The notes beneath the pieces were generated by a model. It made no database searches and was not told the DNA's origin. It saw nothing but the letters and a program-made list of their open reading frames with translations. From positions 372,001-436,000 of the forward strand of contig NZ_QNRE01000003.1 in NCBI RefSeq assembly GCF_003315035.1: a DNA stretch of 64,000 nucleotides, written 5' to 3'. This stretch comes from Nocardia puris. Its GTDB lineage: Bacteria; Actinomycetota; Actinomycetes; Mycobacteriales; Mycobacteriaceae. The position numbers were made by a program, and so were the translations under genes. Shown here piece after piece: positions 44,675 to 53,702 of this stretch (positions are counted from its first letter, which is position 1; each line of letters begins with the position of its first letter).

Positions 44675-44876
44675 GCCGCTTCCAGGGCGAGCACGGCCGC
44701 CCACGGTGACATGGTGCGCACCAATGGAGCCGGGCAGGCCACCCGATAGCGGTGGTGTCGCGGCGGGATAGCGGGGATGTCGCATTGTGGATTCCGTATG
44801 GGGTTCGGGTGCGCGGGACCGGCGCGGCGGGGAAGATGGGGAGGTGATCGTCGGGCATGAATTACGTTTCAGCGCA

Positions 44877-45773
44877 ATGGAACTCGTCAAAGAGACAGTT
44901 GCAGTGGGAGTCGGTGCGGGCGGGGGTCACGGGCCGCCCACCGTGCTGGTGGAACGGGCGGACGTTCTCGTCGTCCGGACCGGGGATGTGGTCGTGAAGG
45001 CGCACGCGGCGGAAACCTGTGGGGTGGAATTGGTTTCGCGACTCACGCTGGCCGAGGAGTCGGGCGCGCACGGCCCGCTGTTGCGGCCCGTGCGGGTGGC
45101 CGGGGCCCTGATCACCTGGCGCAAGCGGCGGATGCTGACGGTGTGGCCGTACGGGAAACCGGTCGACCCGGTCGATCCCGACGTGGCGCCGTGGGAGGAG
45201 GCGGCCGCGCTCCTGGCGCGGTTACACGGAACCGAAACGCGGGGGCGGGGTTTGCCGCGAGCGGGCGGACCCGGCCGTGTGCGGCGCGCGGTGCGGCGGT
45301 TGCGGGACGCGGGCGACGCGGTGCACAGCGCCGCCGCCGAGGTCGTGTGCCACGCATTCGCTCGATTGCCGGAACTGAATTCGGCGGGCCGGGCGTTGAC
45401 GCACGGCGACTTCCACCTGGGCCAGCTGGTGTGCGTGACGGACGGCGGCTGGCGGCTGATCGACATCGACGACCTCGGAATCGGCGATCCCGCTTGGGAT
45501 CTCGCCCGCCCCGCCGCGATGTTCGCGGCCGGCGTGCTGGAACCGGCCGCCTGGCAGCGTTTTCTCACGGCGTACCGCGACGCGGGTGGTGTCGCGGTGC
45601 CCGCCGAGGGCGACGAATGGGCGGCGCTGGACCTCCCGGCACGAGCGGTCGCCGTGCAGGCGGCGGCGCTCGCGCTCGTCACCGCCGCCCTGTCCGGACG
45701 CGAATTGGATGATCTGGACACGGCTTTGGTGGACGCGTGCCGGCGGATTGCTGCCGTAGACGCCATATCGTGA
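44877..45773 (+). CDS. Aminoglycoside-phosphotransferase-like kinase
   Basis: The 298-residue protein has an APH/choline-kinase fold: an N-terminal VLVVRTGDVVVKAHAAE with the ATP-lysine, a hinge (RRMLTVWPYGKPVDPVDPDV), the catalytic loop LTHGDFHLGQLV and the metal motif IDIDDLGIGDPAWDLARP. The usual Asn of HGDxHxxN is Gln here, a change seen in several actinobacterial relatives. Substrate is unknown; resistance is not implied. The start is uncertain: in-frame GTG at 44844 and 44787 are alternatives. It follows the degenerate repeat array. Confidence 0.75.
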   Translation: MELVKETVAVGVGAGGGHGPPTVLVERADVLVVRTGDVVVKAHAAETCGVELVSRLTLAEESGAHGPLLRPVRVAGALITWRKRRMLTVWPYGKPVDPVDPDVAPWEEAAALLARLHGTETRGRGLPRAGGPGRVRRAVRRLRDAGDAVHSAAAEVVCHAFARLPELNSAGRALTHGDFHLGQLVCVTDGGWRLIDIDDLGIGDPAWDLARPAAMFAAGVLEPAAWQRFLTAYRDAGGVAVPAEGDEWAALDLPARAVAVQAAALALVTAALSGRELDDLDTALVDACRRIAAVDAIS

Positions 45774-45812
45774 TGCGCGCATAGGTCGTCGGATCCGAGT
45801 AGCGTGGCCGGA

Positions 45813-46081
45813 ATGCAGTGTCCGAAGTGTGGGTTTCATGCAGACCTACCACCGCAGCAGGGTGCAGATCGAGCAGTGCGGTAACTGCCGGGGGATCTTC
45901 CTGGACTGCGGCGAGCTCGAGAATCTGACCCGCCTCGAGGCCGGCTACGCGGCTCCGCCGCCCCCCGGTCGCGCCCGTCGCGCCGCCCGCCGCCCCCGCC
46001 TGGGGCGCGCCCGCTCCGCACTACGGCTACGGCCATCACCACAAGCACCGCGCCTTCGGCAAGATGCTCTTCTCGTCCTGA
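45813..46081 (+). pseudogene. TFIIB-type zinc-finger (zf-TFIIB) gene with two frameshifts
   Basis: Read with two corrections, the region encodes about 88 residues: MQCPKCG, then [38 protein letters not shown], a Pro/Ala linker and [19 protein letters not shown]. This is the zf-TFIIB family: two CxxC pairs plus the GIFLD and HHHKH motifs. As written, one extra base in a G3 run (near 45830) and one in a C6 run (45961-45966) break the frame. Both are homopolymer insertions, so sequencing error is possible. The last part ends at TGA 46079-46081. Confidence 0.7.
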
Positions 46082-46175
46082 TCACTGTCCGCCGGAAACG
46101 GCAGCCGCGCACCGGCCGGAGAACGGCTCGCCGAGCAAGTCGCCCGCTCGGACCGGGGCACGCGACACGGAGCCG

Positions 46176-46206
46176 CCCGGGAGTCGGTTTCGACCCGACT
46201 TCCGGG
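46176..46206. terminator. Hairpin upstream of fumC
   Basis: CCCGGGAGTCGG (46176-46187) and CCGACTTCCGGG (46195-46206) form a 12-bp stem with one G-U pair and a 7-base loop. It lies 95 bases after the zinc-finger gene and 72 bases before fumC. It may end the former or sit in the fumC leader. Confidence 0.55.
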
Positions 46207-46277
46207 GGCCGTTCCTGTGGCAAACCGCTCAGGCGTGGCAGCCCCACAGGCCCCGCGCGCGGCATAGGGTCGGGTTC

Positions 46278-47681
46278 ATGACCGAGGAGACGCAGTACCG
46301 CATCGAGCACGACACCATGGGCGAGGTCCGGGTACCTGTGCACGCTCTGTGGCGGGCACAGACCCAGCGGGCCGTGGAGAACTTCCCGATCAGTGGACGC
46401 GGGCTGGAGCGGGCGCAGATTCGCGCGCTCGGATTGCTGAAAGCCGCGTGCGCGAAGGTGAACAAGGATCTCGGGCTGCTCGACGCCGCCAAGGCCGACG
46501 CCATCATCGCCGCCGCGACGGAGATCGCCGAGGGCAAGCACGACGACCAGTTCCCGATCGATGTGTTCCAGACCGGTTCGGGCACCAGCTCCAATATGAA
46601 CGCCAACGAGGTGATCGCCTCCATCGCCAAGGCGAACGGCGTGGACGTGCACCCCAACGACGACGTGAACATGTCGCAGTCGTCCAATGACACCTTCCCC
46701 ACCGCCACGCACCTGGCGGCCACCGAGGCCGTGATCAAGGAGCTGGTGCCCGCCCTGGACCACCTGCGCCTGGCGCTGCTGGACAAGTCGACCGAGTGGC
46801 GCACCGTGGTGAAGTCCGGCCGCACCCACCTGATGGACGCGGTGCCGGTGACGCTGGGCCAGGAGTTCGGCGGCTACACCCGCCAGATCGCGGCGGGCAT
46901 CGAGCGCGCCATGGCCACGCTGCCGCGCGTGGGCGAACTGCCGATCGGCGGCACCGCGGTGGGCTCCGGGCTCAACGCCCCCGACGGTTTCGGCACCCGG
47001 GTGGTGGCCGAGCTGGTCCGCACCACCGGCATCGACGCGCTGTCGGAGGCGCAGGACCACTTCGAGGCCCAGGCCGCCCGCGACGGCCTGGTCGAGCTGT
47101 CCGGCGCGCTGCGCGTGGTCGCGGTGAGCCTCACCAAGATCGCCAACGACATCCGCTGGATGGGGTCGGGCCCGCTCACCGGCCTGGCCGAACTCCAGCT
47201 CCCGGATCTGCAGCCGGGCAGCTCGATCATGCCGGGCAAGGTGAATCCGGTGCTGCCCGAGGCGGTGACGCAGGTGGCGGCGCAGGTGATCGGCAACGAC
47301 GCGGCGGTCGCGTTCTCCGGCGCGAGCGGCGCGTTCGAGCTCAACGTCTACATCCCGGTGATGGCGCGCAACGTGCTCGAGTCGATCACGTTGCTGGCCA
47401 ACGTGTCCCGCCTGTTCGCCGACAAGTGCGTTCGCGGCCTGACCGCCGACGTGGAGCGCCTGCGCACGCTGGCCGAGTCCTCGCCCTCCATCGTGACGCC
47501 GCTGAACTCGGCGATCGGCTACGAGGAGGCCGCGGCCGTGGCCAAGGAGGCGCTGAAGGAGAAGAAGACCATCCGCCAGACCGTCATCGACCGCGGCCTG
47601 ATCGGCGACAAGCTCACCGAAGAGGAGCTGGACCGCCGCCTCGACGTGCTGTCCATGGCGAAGGTGCGCGAGCAGGGCTAG
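46278..47681 (+). CDS. fumC: Class II fumarate hydratase
   Basis: The 467-residue enzyme interconverts fumarate and malate in the TCA cycle. Motifs of the fumarase/aspartase superfamily are clear: [51 protein letters not shown] and the loop signature [12 protein letters not shown]. The C-terminal helices include [15 protein letters not shown]. In M. tuberculosis fum (Rv1098c) neighbours glpX; here a few lineage-specific genes lie between. The 3' hairpin at 47692-47718 ends transcription. Confidence 0.97.
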   Translation: MTEETQYRIEHDTMGEVRVPVHALWRAQTQRAVENFPISGRGLERAQIRALGLLKAACAKVNKDLGLLDAAKADAIIAAATEIAEGKHDDQFPIDVFQTGSGTSSNMNANEVIASIAKANGVDVHPNDDVNMSQSSNDTFPTATHLAATEAVIKELVPALDHLRLALLDKSTEWRTVVKSGRTHLMDAVPVTLGQEFGGYTRQIAAGIERAMATLPRVGELPIGGTAVGSGLNAPDGFGTRVVAELVRTTGIDALSEAQDHFEAQAARDGLVELSGALRVVAVSLTKIANDIRWMGSGPLTGLAELQLPDLQPGSSIMPGKVNPVLPEAVTQVAAQVIGNDAAVAFSGASGAFELNVYIPVMARNVLESITLLANVSRLFADKCVRGLTADVERLRTLAESSPSIVTPLNSAIGYEEAAAVAKEALKEKKTIRQTVIDRGLIGDKLTEEELDRRLDVLSMAKVREQG

Positions 47682-47691
47682 ACACGGCGAA

Positions 47692-47718
47692 GGCCGGGCG
47701 GTGCGACACCGCCCGGCC
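47692..47718. terminator. Bidirectional terminator hairpin
   Basis: GGCCGGGCGGTG (47692-47703) and CACCGCCCGGCC (47707-47718) form a perfect 12-bp stem with a CGA loop between the convergent fumC and desaturase-like genes. Confidence 0.85.
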
Positions 47719-47730
47719 TCCCACCGGATC

Positions 47731-48603
47731 TCACGCGGGCAGGAATTCCCGCAGGTACTCCAGCTCGGCGCGCGCCGTACGGCCCTCGTCACCGAGGTCG
47801 GTGCGCTCGAAGACGTTCCAGCGGCGCAGCAGCGGCGCGAACACCAGCTCACCCTCCTTGGCCGGATCGTAGATACCGGCCTCGGCCAGCAGCTCGTCGC
47901 TGGAACGGCCGTCGGGCAGCTGCGCGGTGGGCACGTGGAAATCGGCCACGCGATCGGCGATGGCCCGCATGGTCTGATCGGGCGTGAGCGCGAACGCCGC
48001 CGCCACCAGGTCGGCGAAGAACTCCGACTGCAGTTCGTCGTCGGCGGCGATGCGCTCGGCGATCGCGGTGACGATCGGGTTCTCGTTCAGCGCCGCGGTG
48101 TTGCGGTGCCGGATGCCGGAGGCCGCCTCCTCGAACGCGCAGTTGGCGAGCACATCGATCAGGTGCAGCGGCGGGCGGCGGAAGCCGTTGGTCATGTGCG
48201 CCATGCGCAGCCGCTCCAGTTCCACCGGATCCACCGACCGGGTGACCATGAGGTAGTTGCGGATCATGATCTCGTGCCGGTTCTCCTCGGCCGTCCAGCG
48301 GCCGACCCAGCGCCACCACGGCCCGATCCGCAGGTACTTGCCGATCTCGCGGTGGTAGGAGGGCAGGTTGTCGGCGATCAGCACGCTCACCGTCAGCGCC
48401 AGCTTGGCGACCTCGCTCAGCTCGGACTGCTCCGGCGACCAGTCGACGCCGCCGAGGAACTCGAAGTTGCGGCCGTCGTCCCAGGGCACGTAGTCGTGCG
48501 GCTGCCAGCCGTCGGCGACGGAGATGTGGCGACGCAGATTCAGTTCCACCTCGTCCGCCAGCTGCTCGAGCAGTTCGCGGTCGGTCCAGAGATTTTGCAC
48601 CAT
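47731..48603 (-). CDS. Acyl-ACP desaturase-like protein (DesA2-type)
   Basis: The 290-residue protein is a ferritin-like diiron acyl-[acyl carrier protein] desaturase relative, matching mycobacterial DesA2 (Rv1094) in size and place next to phoH2. The diiron motif EENRHEIMI and a second carboxylate-rich helix (CAFEEAASGIRHRNTA) are visible. In mycobacteria this branch is linked to mycolic acid biosynthesis, although the biochemical substrate is not settled. The ATG is at 48603; a strong hairpin lies upstream, so it has its own promoter. Confidence 0.85.
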   Translation of the reverse strand: MVQNLWTDRELLEQLADEVELNLRRHISVADGWQPHDYVPWDDGRNFEFLGGVDWSPEQSELSEVAKLALTVSVLIADNLPSYHREIGKYLRIGPWWRWVGRWTAEENRHEIMIRNYLMVTRSVDPVELERLRMAHMTNGFRRPPLHLIDVLANCAFEEAASGIRHRNTAALNENPIVTAIAERIAADDELQSEFFADLVAAAFALTPDQTMRAIADRVADFHVPTAQLPDGRSSDELLAEAGIYDPAKEGELVFAPLLRRWNVFERTDLGDEGRTARAELEYLREFLPA

Positions 48604-48653
48604 GACAACCTAGCTGCTCGGGCCCCGCAGCGGGGCACTACGGACATCGAACC

Positions 48654-48690
48654 GTCACGACACCCGCGAACGGGCCGCGGGTGTCGTGAC
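48654..48690. terminator. Perfect 15-bp terminator hairpin
   Basis: GTCACGACACCCGCG (48654-48668) and CGCGGGTGTCGTGAC (48676-48690) enclose a 7-base loop just beyond the stop of the LGFP gene (48697), on the same strand. It insulates the LGFP gene from the desaturase-like gene. Confidence 0.85.
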
Positions 48691-48696
48691 GAATCA

Positions 48697-49266
48697 CTAA
48701 TTCCGGGTGACGGTGATCTCGCCGTTGATCCAGGTGATGGTGCCGCCGGTGAACTCGCTCTGCTTGCCGCCGGGGACGTCGGTCTCGTCGCTGGTCGGAT
48801 AGCCGAGGTCGCCGTTGGCGCCGCCGTTCTCCTCCCACGCCTCGCGGATCAGGCCCCACACGATGTGCGGTTCGCCCTCCTCCGGCTCGTAGATGGTGCC
48901 GCCGACGAAGTCCTGGTAGCGGCCGTTGTTCGGGCCGGTCTCCTCGGCCTCCTCGGGGGCGCCGAGCGGACCGGTCAGGCCGCCCGATTCGAGGTACTTC
49001 TCGTAGATGTCCCCGGAGATGGTGACCTCGGCGCCGCCCGGCGTGGCGATGGTGGTCTGCTCGCCCGCCGCACCGCCGGGGGCCGGCATCGCGGTGCCGT
49101 CCGGGGAGGTGGTGTGGTCGCCCGCGTGCGTGGTCGTGGCCGCGGCGGCGGTCGTGGTGGTGGCGCTGTCGCCGTCGGTGTCGGTGTCGTCGCCGCAACC
49201 GGCGATCAGCAGGCCGGCGGCCGCGAGTGCGATGGTGAATCCAGCCGTGCGTCGAGCGTGGTGCAT
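48697..49266 (-). CDS. LGFP-repeat lipoprotein
   Basis: The 189-residue protein has a signal peptide with lipobox LLIAGC, then a Thr/Asp-rich linker (TTTTAAAATTTHAGDHTT) and C-terminal LGFP-like repeats (GPLGAPEEAEE, GRYQDFVGGTIYEPEEG, GDLGYPTSDETDVPGGKQSE, FTGGTITWING). LGFP repeats occur in mycolyltransferase-related and cell-wall proteins of mycolate-forming bacteria and are thought to anchor to the arabinogalactan-mycolate layer. The ATG at 49266 follows a GAGGGGA site. It lies between the desaturase-like gene and phoH2. Confidence 0.9.
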   Translation of the reverse strand: MHHARRTAGFTIALAAAGLLIAGCGDDTDTDGDSATTTTAAAATTTHAGDHTTSPDGTAMPAPGGAAGEQTTIATPGGAEVTISGDIYEKYLESGGLTGPLGAPEEAEETGPNNGRYQDFVGGTIYEPEEGEPHIVWGLIREAWEENGGANGDLGYPTSDETDVPGGKQSEFTGGTITWINGEITVTRN

Positions 49267-49399
49267 GTGGTCCCCTCTCGAGTAGGCAACAACGGGCAAC
49301 GGCCCGGCGAATCGTGAGACGACCCGCCGGACCGCGCCCGAACTGGGTAACTCGGCGGAGTCTACCCACCCGCTGTGGTGTGAAACACGCACCTGGCTA

Positions 49400-50806
49400 T
49401 CACATGTTGGGCCCGTACTCCTCCAGCATCTCGGTGACGAGCGCCGCAATCGGCGAACGCTCGCTGCGGGTCAGCGTGATGTGCGCGAAAAGCGGGTGCC
49501 CCTTGAGCTTCTCGATCACCGCGGCCACACCGTCGTGCCTGCCGACGCGCAGGTTGTCGCGCTGGGCGACGTCGTGGGTGAGCACCACCCGCGATCCGGT
49601 GCCGAGCCTGCTGAGCACGGTGAGCAGCACATTGCGCTCCAGTGACTGCGCCTCGTCGACGATCACGAAGGAGTCGTGCAGCGAGCGGCCCCGAATGTGG
49701 GTGAGCGGCAACACCTCCAGCATGTCGCGGCTGAGCACCTCCTCCATCACCTCCGGCGAGGCCAGCCCGTCGAGGGTGTCGAAGACCGCCTGGGCCCACG
49801 GGCCCATCTTCTCGCTCTCGGTGCCGGGCAGGTAGCCCAGATCCTGGCCACCGACCGCGTACAGCGGGCGGAACACCACCACCTTGCGCTGGGTGCGGCG
49901 CTCCAGCACGGCCTCGAGACCGGCGGTCAGCGCCAGCGCCGACTTGCCGGTGCCCGCCTTGCCGCCGAGGGAGACGATGCCGACGCTCTCGTCGAGCAGC
50001 AGGTCCAGCGCGATGCGCTGTTCGGCGGAGCGGCCGTGCAGGCCGAACGCCTCGCGCTCGCGCACCAGCTGCACGCGCTTGTCCGCCGTGACCCTGCCCA
50101 GCGCACTGGAACTCGGGCCGAGCAGCCGGACGCCGGTGTGGCACGGCAGTTCTCGCGCCTCCTCCAGATCCACCACCGATTCGGCATAGAGCTGGTCGAT
50201 GCGGTCGGTGACCACGTCGATCTCGGTCATACCGGTCCAGCCGGAGGTCACCACGTCCTGGGCGTGGTACTCGTCGGCGTGCAGACCGACCGCGCTCGCC
50301 TTGACGCGCAGCGGGATGTCCTTGGACACCATCACCACGCGGCGGCCCTCGGCGGAGAGGTTCAGCGCGCAGGCCAGGATGCGGGAATCGTTGCTGTCGG
50401 TGCGGAAGCCCACCGGGAGCACGGAGGGGTCGGTGTGATTGAGTTCCACCTGCAGCGTTCCGCCCTCGGTGCCGATCGGCACCCGCTGATCCAGCCTGCC
50501 GTGCTGCAGGCGCAGATCGTCCAGGTTGCGCAGGGCCTCCCGCGCGAACCAGCCCAGTTCGTGATGATGCCGCTTGCCTTCGAGTTCGCTGATGACGACC
50601 AGCGGAAGCACGACGTCGTGTTCGCCGAACCGGGTGAACGCCCAGGGATCGGAGAGCAGGACCGACGTATCGATGACGAACGTCTTGGCACCGGCGTGAC
50701 GGGTGTGCGAGGGGCGGTCCCCCTTGGTGTCGGAAGAGACAGCGGCGTCCGAACCAGCGGAACGGGAGGGCGCCGAGGGGGCGGAAACGGAGCGTGCAGC
50801 AGTCAC
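49400..50806 (-). CDS. phoH2: PhoH-family protein with N-terminal PIN domain (PhoH2)
   Basis: The 468-residue protein has an N-terminal PIN nuclease domain ([20 protein letters not shown]) and a C-terminal PhoH helicase-like ATPase with Walker [17 protein letters not shown] and Walker [13 protein letters not shown]. In mycobacteria PhoH2 unwinds and cleaves RNA and is paired with a small upstream antitoxin, PhoAT. The GTG at 50806 follows AAAAGGAGC. No overlapping PhoAT-like gene is obvious, but a 70-codon frame lies upstream on the same strand. Position agrees with Rv1095. Confidence 0.95.
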   Translation of the reverse strand: MTAARSVSAPSAPSRSAGSDAAVSSDTKGDRPSHTRHAGAKTFVIDTSVLLSDPWAFTRFGEHDVVLPLVVISELEGKRHHHELGWFAREALRNLDDLRLQHGRLDQRVPIGTEGGTLQVELNHTDPSVLPVGFRTDSNDSRILACALNLSAEGRRVVMVSKDIPLRVKASAVGLHADEYHAQDVVTSGWTGMTEIDVVTDRIDQLYAESVVDLEEARELPCHTGVRLLGPSSSALGRVTADKRVQLVREREAFGLHGRSAEQRIALDLLLDESVGIVSLGGKAGTGKSALALTAGLEAVLERRTQRKVVVFRPLYAVGGQDLGYLPGTESEKMGPWAQAVFDTLDGLASPEVMEEVLSRDMLEVLPLTHIRGRSLHDSFVIVDEAQSLERNVLLTVLSRLGTGSRVVLTHDVAQRDNLRVGRHDGVAAVIEKLKGHPLFAHITLTRSERSPIAALVTEMLEEYGPNM

Positions 50807-51122
50807 GGTGGGCTCCTTTTGTGTCCGCGCGGCACCCGTGCGGACGATCTCGCTGGACCGGTCCGTCCTGATGGACCCGACTTGCGTCAGATGCCACGAG
50901 GGCCGGGTGCCGGCCCCCTCGTACTGAGTAGCTCAGTCACGGTCAGGACCTCCCGTACGGACCACACCGACGCGACCCGCACCACCGACGCTACCGCCGA
51001 CCACCCGGTCCGCGCTCGCCGACGAATAGGCGTGTCGGTGAAGATCCCGTTAACGGGCGCATCGCACGTCCCGTTCGCCAGGGTGTTCCCGCAGGTCACC
51101 CCCGCCGGATAGAGTCGCTGAC
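50807..51122. other. Divergent intergenic region upstream of phoH2
   Basis: This region must hold the promoters of phoH2 (minus) and of the small gene at 51123 (plus). It contains a palindrome ACTGAG-TAG-CTCAGT (50923-50937). A minus-strand 70-codon frame (50887-51099) could be a PhoAT-like gene but has no support from codon use or an SD site. Confidence 0.5.
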
Positions 51123-51395
51123 ATGGCCGGTCAGGAAGAACTCGAGAAGCTGTCGTCCAAGGAACTGCACGACCGCGCGGTGCGGCTGGCGGTGCGGCGC
51201 GGGGACGTCAAATACCTGTGGAAACTGCTCACCCGCATCCCCGCCGCGGAGGCCGCCGCGGGCAATCTCGGCGAGAGCGAGGCCGAGATCAAGTACGTGC
51301 TCCCGCTCATCGACGACTACATCCACGCCGGGGACGGGGCGCTTGCCGAACAGTTGCGGCCGTACTACCTGGACTACTTGGTCGAGCATTCCTGA
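51123..51395 (+). CDS. Small conserved hypothetical protein
   Basis: The 90-residue protein is hydrophilic and largely helical: EELEKLSSKELHDRAVRLAV, GDVKYLWKLLTRIPAAEAAA, then YVLPLIDDYIHAGDGALAEQ. It has no signal peptide and no known domain. Similar small proteins are conserved next to phoH2 in Nocardia-like genomes as far as I can judge. The ATG has no obvious SD site. Its last 22 bases overlap the convergent SnoaL-like gene. Confidence 0.7.
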   Translation: MAGQEELEKLSSKELHDRAVRLAVRRGDVKYLWKLLTRIPAAEAAAGNLGESEAEIKYVLPLIDDYIHAGDGALAEQLRPYYLDYLVEHS

Positions 51396-51820
51396 CGCTG
51401 GCGGCCGCGTCCCAGAGCGGCTCGTGCGGCGCCCACCGCGACCCCGCGCAGCAGGTTCTCCCAGCTGAAGTGGTCGTGCCACAGCGTGATTCGGCCGTCG
51501 CGTAGCTCGAACGTGCCCGCCACCCAGAACTCGACGCGCAGCGGGCCGAAGATCAGGATGTCGGTGCGGTCGGTGAGCACGACGTCGCGGTCGGCGGCAA
51601 TGTGGTGGATGCGCACGTCGAAACCCAGCCACGGCCGCTCCAGGCCGCGCAGCACCCGCCCCACCATCGCACCGCGCATATCGGGGAGCGAGGTGTTCCG
51701 CCATACCGCGTCCGGGGCGAGCAGTTCCAGCGCCTCGTCGACGGCGCCGAGCCCGAGCGCGGCGAAGAACTCCCGCACCGTGGTGATCGAGTCCTGCTGG
51801 AGGTCGAGTTCCTCGGACAT
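51374..51820 (-). CDS. Limonene-1,2-epoxide-hydrolase/SnoaL-like protein
   Basis: The 148-residue protein has the cone-shaped NTF2-like fold of limonene epoxide hydrolases: VREFFAALGLGAVDEALELL, APDAVWRNTSLPD and EFWVAGTFELRDGRITLWHD, with HFSW. Family members hydrolyse epoxides, isomerise steroids or cyclise polyketides. The catalytic Asp-Arg-Asp set of the hydrolases is partly visible (the DR in TDRTD and the HD near the end). It is cotranscribed with the TetR gene, 9 bases upstream, so the regulator probably controls it. Confidence 0.78.
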   Translation of the reverse strand: MSEELDLQQDSITTVREFFAALGLGAVDEALELLAPDAVWRNTSLPDMRGAMVGRVLRGLERPWLGFDVRIHHIAADRDVVLTDRTDILIFGPLRVEFWVAGTFELRDGRITLWHDHFSWENLLRGVAVGAARAALGRGRQRQECSTK

Positions 51821-51829
51821 TTCTCGACT

Positions 51830-52558
51830 CTAGGCCGAGCCGGGCGTCGGCGGGTTCGAGATGGCCCGATTCGCGATCAGGGCGGCCAGGCCGTCGAGGA
51901 TGCGGTCGATGCCGAAGTCCAGTGCGGCGCCGGAACTTTCCTGTTCGGCCTCCTCCGCGAACGCGGCGAGAACCGCGGGGTAGCGGTCGCCCGCGGCCGC
52001 GAAGGTGTCGCGATAAGCGGACTGGATGCGGTCGGCGCTGACGTCGTCGGAGGCGGTGCCCAGTTGCTGGGCGAGGGCGCGGACGTGGCCGCTGAGCAGG
52101 ACGACGGTGTCGAGCCGCTCCGGGCCGGTCATCCCGGTGCCGTCCATGGCCCGCAACGCCGCGTCCAGCCAGCCCATCTCGTTCGGGCCGATCGGGCGCG
52201 GGCCGACGGCGAGTTCCAGGGCCCACGGGTGCGCGCGGTAGCGCGTGAACAACGCGTGCGCCCAGTCGCGCAGACCCGCTCGCCACGAGTCACTCGCGCG
52301 GGACGGCGGTTCCCCCATGGCCGCGTCCAGCATCAGGGCGGTGAGCTGCTCTTTTCCCGGCACGTAGCGGTACAGGGACATCTTCGTGAAGCCGAGACGC
52401 TCAGCGAGCCGCTGCATCGACAGGTTCGCCAGTCCGTCGGCGTCGGCCAGCCCGATCGCGGCGTCCACGATGCCGCCGAGCGTGAGCGCGGGTTTCGGAC
52501 CGCGGCGGGCCGGTCGCGCGGTGCCCCATAGCAATTCGACGGTGCTCGGCGACGTCAT
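51830..52558 (-). CDS. TetR-family regulator
   Basis: The 242-residue protein has a TetR HTH (NLSMQRLAERLGFTKMSLYR, then YVPGKEQLTALML) and a C-terminal ligand domain of the TetR_C type with WRAGLRDWAHALFTRYRAHP. It is divergent from a decayed flavin monooxygenase and upstream of a SnoaL-like gene. An inverted repeat at 52611-52643 in the divergent region is the likely operator. The broken monooxygenase may have been its original target. Confidence 0.88.
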   Translation of the reverse strand: MTSPSTVELLWGTARPARRGPKPALTLGGIVDAAIGLADADGLANLSMQRLAERLGFTKMSLYRYVPGKEQLTALMLDAAMGEPPSRASDSWRAGLRDWAHALFTRYRAHPWALELAVGPRPIGPNEMGWLDAALRAMDGTGMTGPERLDTVVLLSGHVRALAQQLGTASDDVSADRIQSAYRDTFAAAGDRYPAVLAAFAEEAEQESSGAALDFGIDRILDGLAALIANRAISNPPTPGSA

Positions 52559-52610
52559 CGGCGGCTCCTCCGGGGGTTGACCAGGTAACTGTGTCTACCA
52601 TACGCTAATT

Positions 52611-52643
52611 TGCGTCCATCGGAAACAGATTCCGTCGGACGCA
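52611..52643. promoter_or_regulatory. Probable TetR operator
   Basis: TGCGTCC (52611-52617) pairs with GGACGCA (52637-52643), and inside GGAA (52621-52624) pairs with TTCC (52630-52633). The nested inverted repeat lies between the TetR gene and the decayed monooxygenase. Upstream TTGACC (52578-52583) and TACCAT are possible promoter elements. Confidence 0.6.
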
Positions 52644-52659
52644 GTAGATTGGAGACCTC

Positions 52660-53597
52660 ATGCGCGCGCTCATCTCCGGTGCCGGTATCGCCGGGCCCGC
52701 GACGGCCTATTGGCTGCACGATTCGGTTGGACCGTCACCGTCGTGGAACGCGCCGCCGCGCCGCGACCGGGCGTGCAGGCCGTGGACTTCAAAGGCCGCA
52801 CCCACCGCACCGTGCTGGAACGTATGGGCATCTGGGACGAGGTACATCGACAGCGCACCGGCACGACGGACTTCGTATTCGTCGACGAAAAGGATCGACG
52901 CCGCGCGACGCTGCCCGGCGAGTTCACCGGTGGCGATGTGGAGATCCAGCGCGGCGACCTCGCCGAAATCCTCTATCGCCACACGGCGGACACCTGCACG
53001 TACGTCTTCGGCGACACGATTGCGGACCTGTCGGAGGCGAGCGACGGTGTGCGGGTCACCTTCGAACACGGTGCGCCGCAGACGTTCGATCTGGTCATCG
53101 GCGCGGACGGAATACATTCCCGGGTCAGGCATCTGGCGTTCGGGCCTGAGCGCGAACACGTCAAGCACCTGGGGTATTACAACTGCGTCGCCGCCGCGAG
53201 TCCGTGGGGTGATGAGCAGAACCGTGATCGCCTCACCGCATACGGCTTCAACGCGCCCGGCCGACTGGCGATGAGTGGCGGGCCGAAAGCCCAGCAATTC
53301 TACCTTTTCGCGTCCGACGAATTCGCCTATGCGCGACGATGTGGACGCGCAGCGACGTATCGTCCGGGAAGGCTTCGCGGGACTGGGTTGGGAGATCCCC
53401 CGCATGCTGACGCCGCTACGCCCAGCTCGGCGGGCAGACGAATCCCGGGCGGTTCCTGGCCCCGCGGACCGCGACGGGCATCCGGCTGCGCAACCGGTTC
53501 GTGAACTCGCCGCTGTTCGCGCTCATGACGCGGGGTCGGCGACAAAGCCGCCGAGGACATCGACCTGATCGACTATCCGGCCGTCGCGGCGCGGTGA
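52660..53597 (+). pseudogene. FAD-dependent monooxygenase, several frameshifts and a deletion
   Basis: The remains encode a PHBH-fold flavoprotein. MRALISGAGIAGPATAYWL (FAD motif) is followed, after a one-base loss near 52715, by ARFGWTVTVVERAAAPRPG and VIGADGIHSRVRHLAFG (DG motif). Near 53335 the frame changes again (RDDVDAQRRIVREGFAGLGW). The GDA FAD-binding block of about 60-100 residues that should follow is missing, and the C terminus (QLGGQTNPGRFLAPRTATG, VNSPLFALMT) is in yet another frame, ending KAAEDIDLIDYPAVAAR. The product cannot bind FAD normally. It faces the TetR gene. Confidence 0.85.
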
Positions 53598-53702
53598 TCA
53601 GAGGTAGCGGTGATCAGAGGTAATCGATTGCGTTTCAGTGGAACCCGGCGGGGAGTGGGTGCGTCTATAGGGTCAAACGAGCACTGACGAAGGGGCGTCG
53701 AG

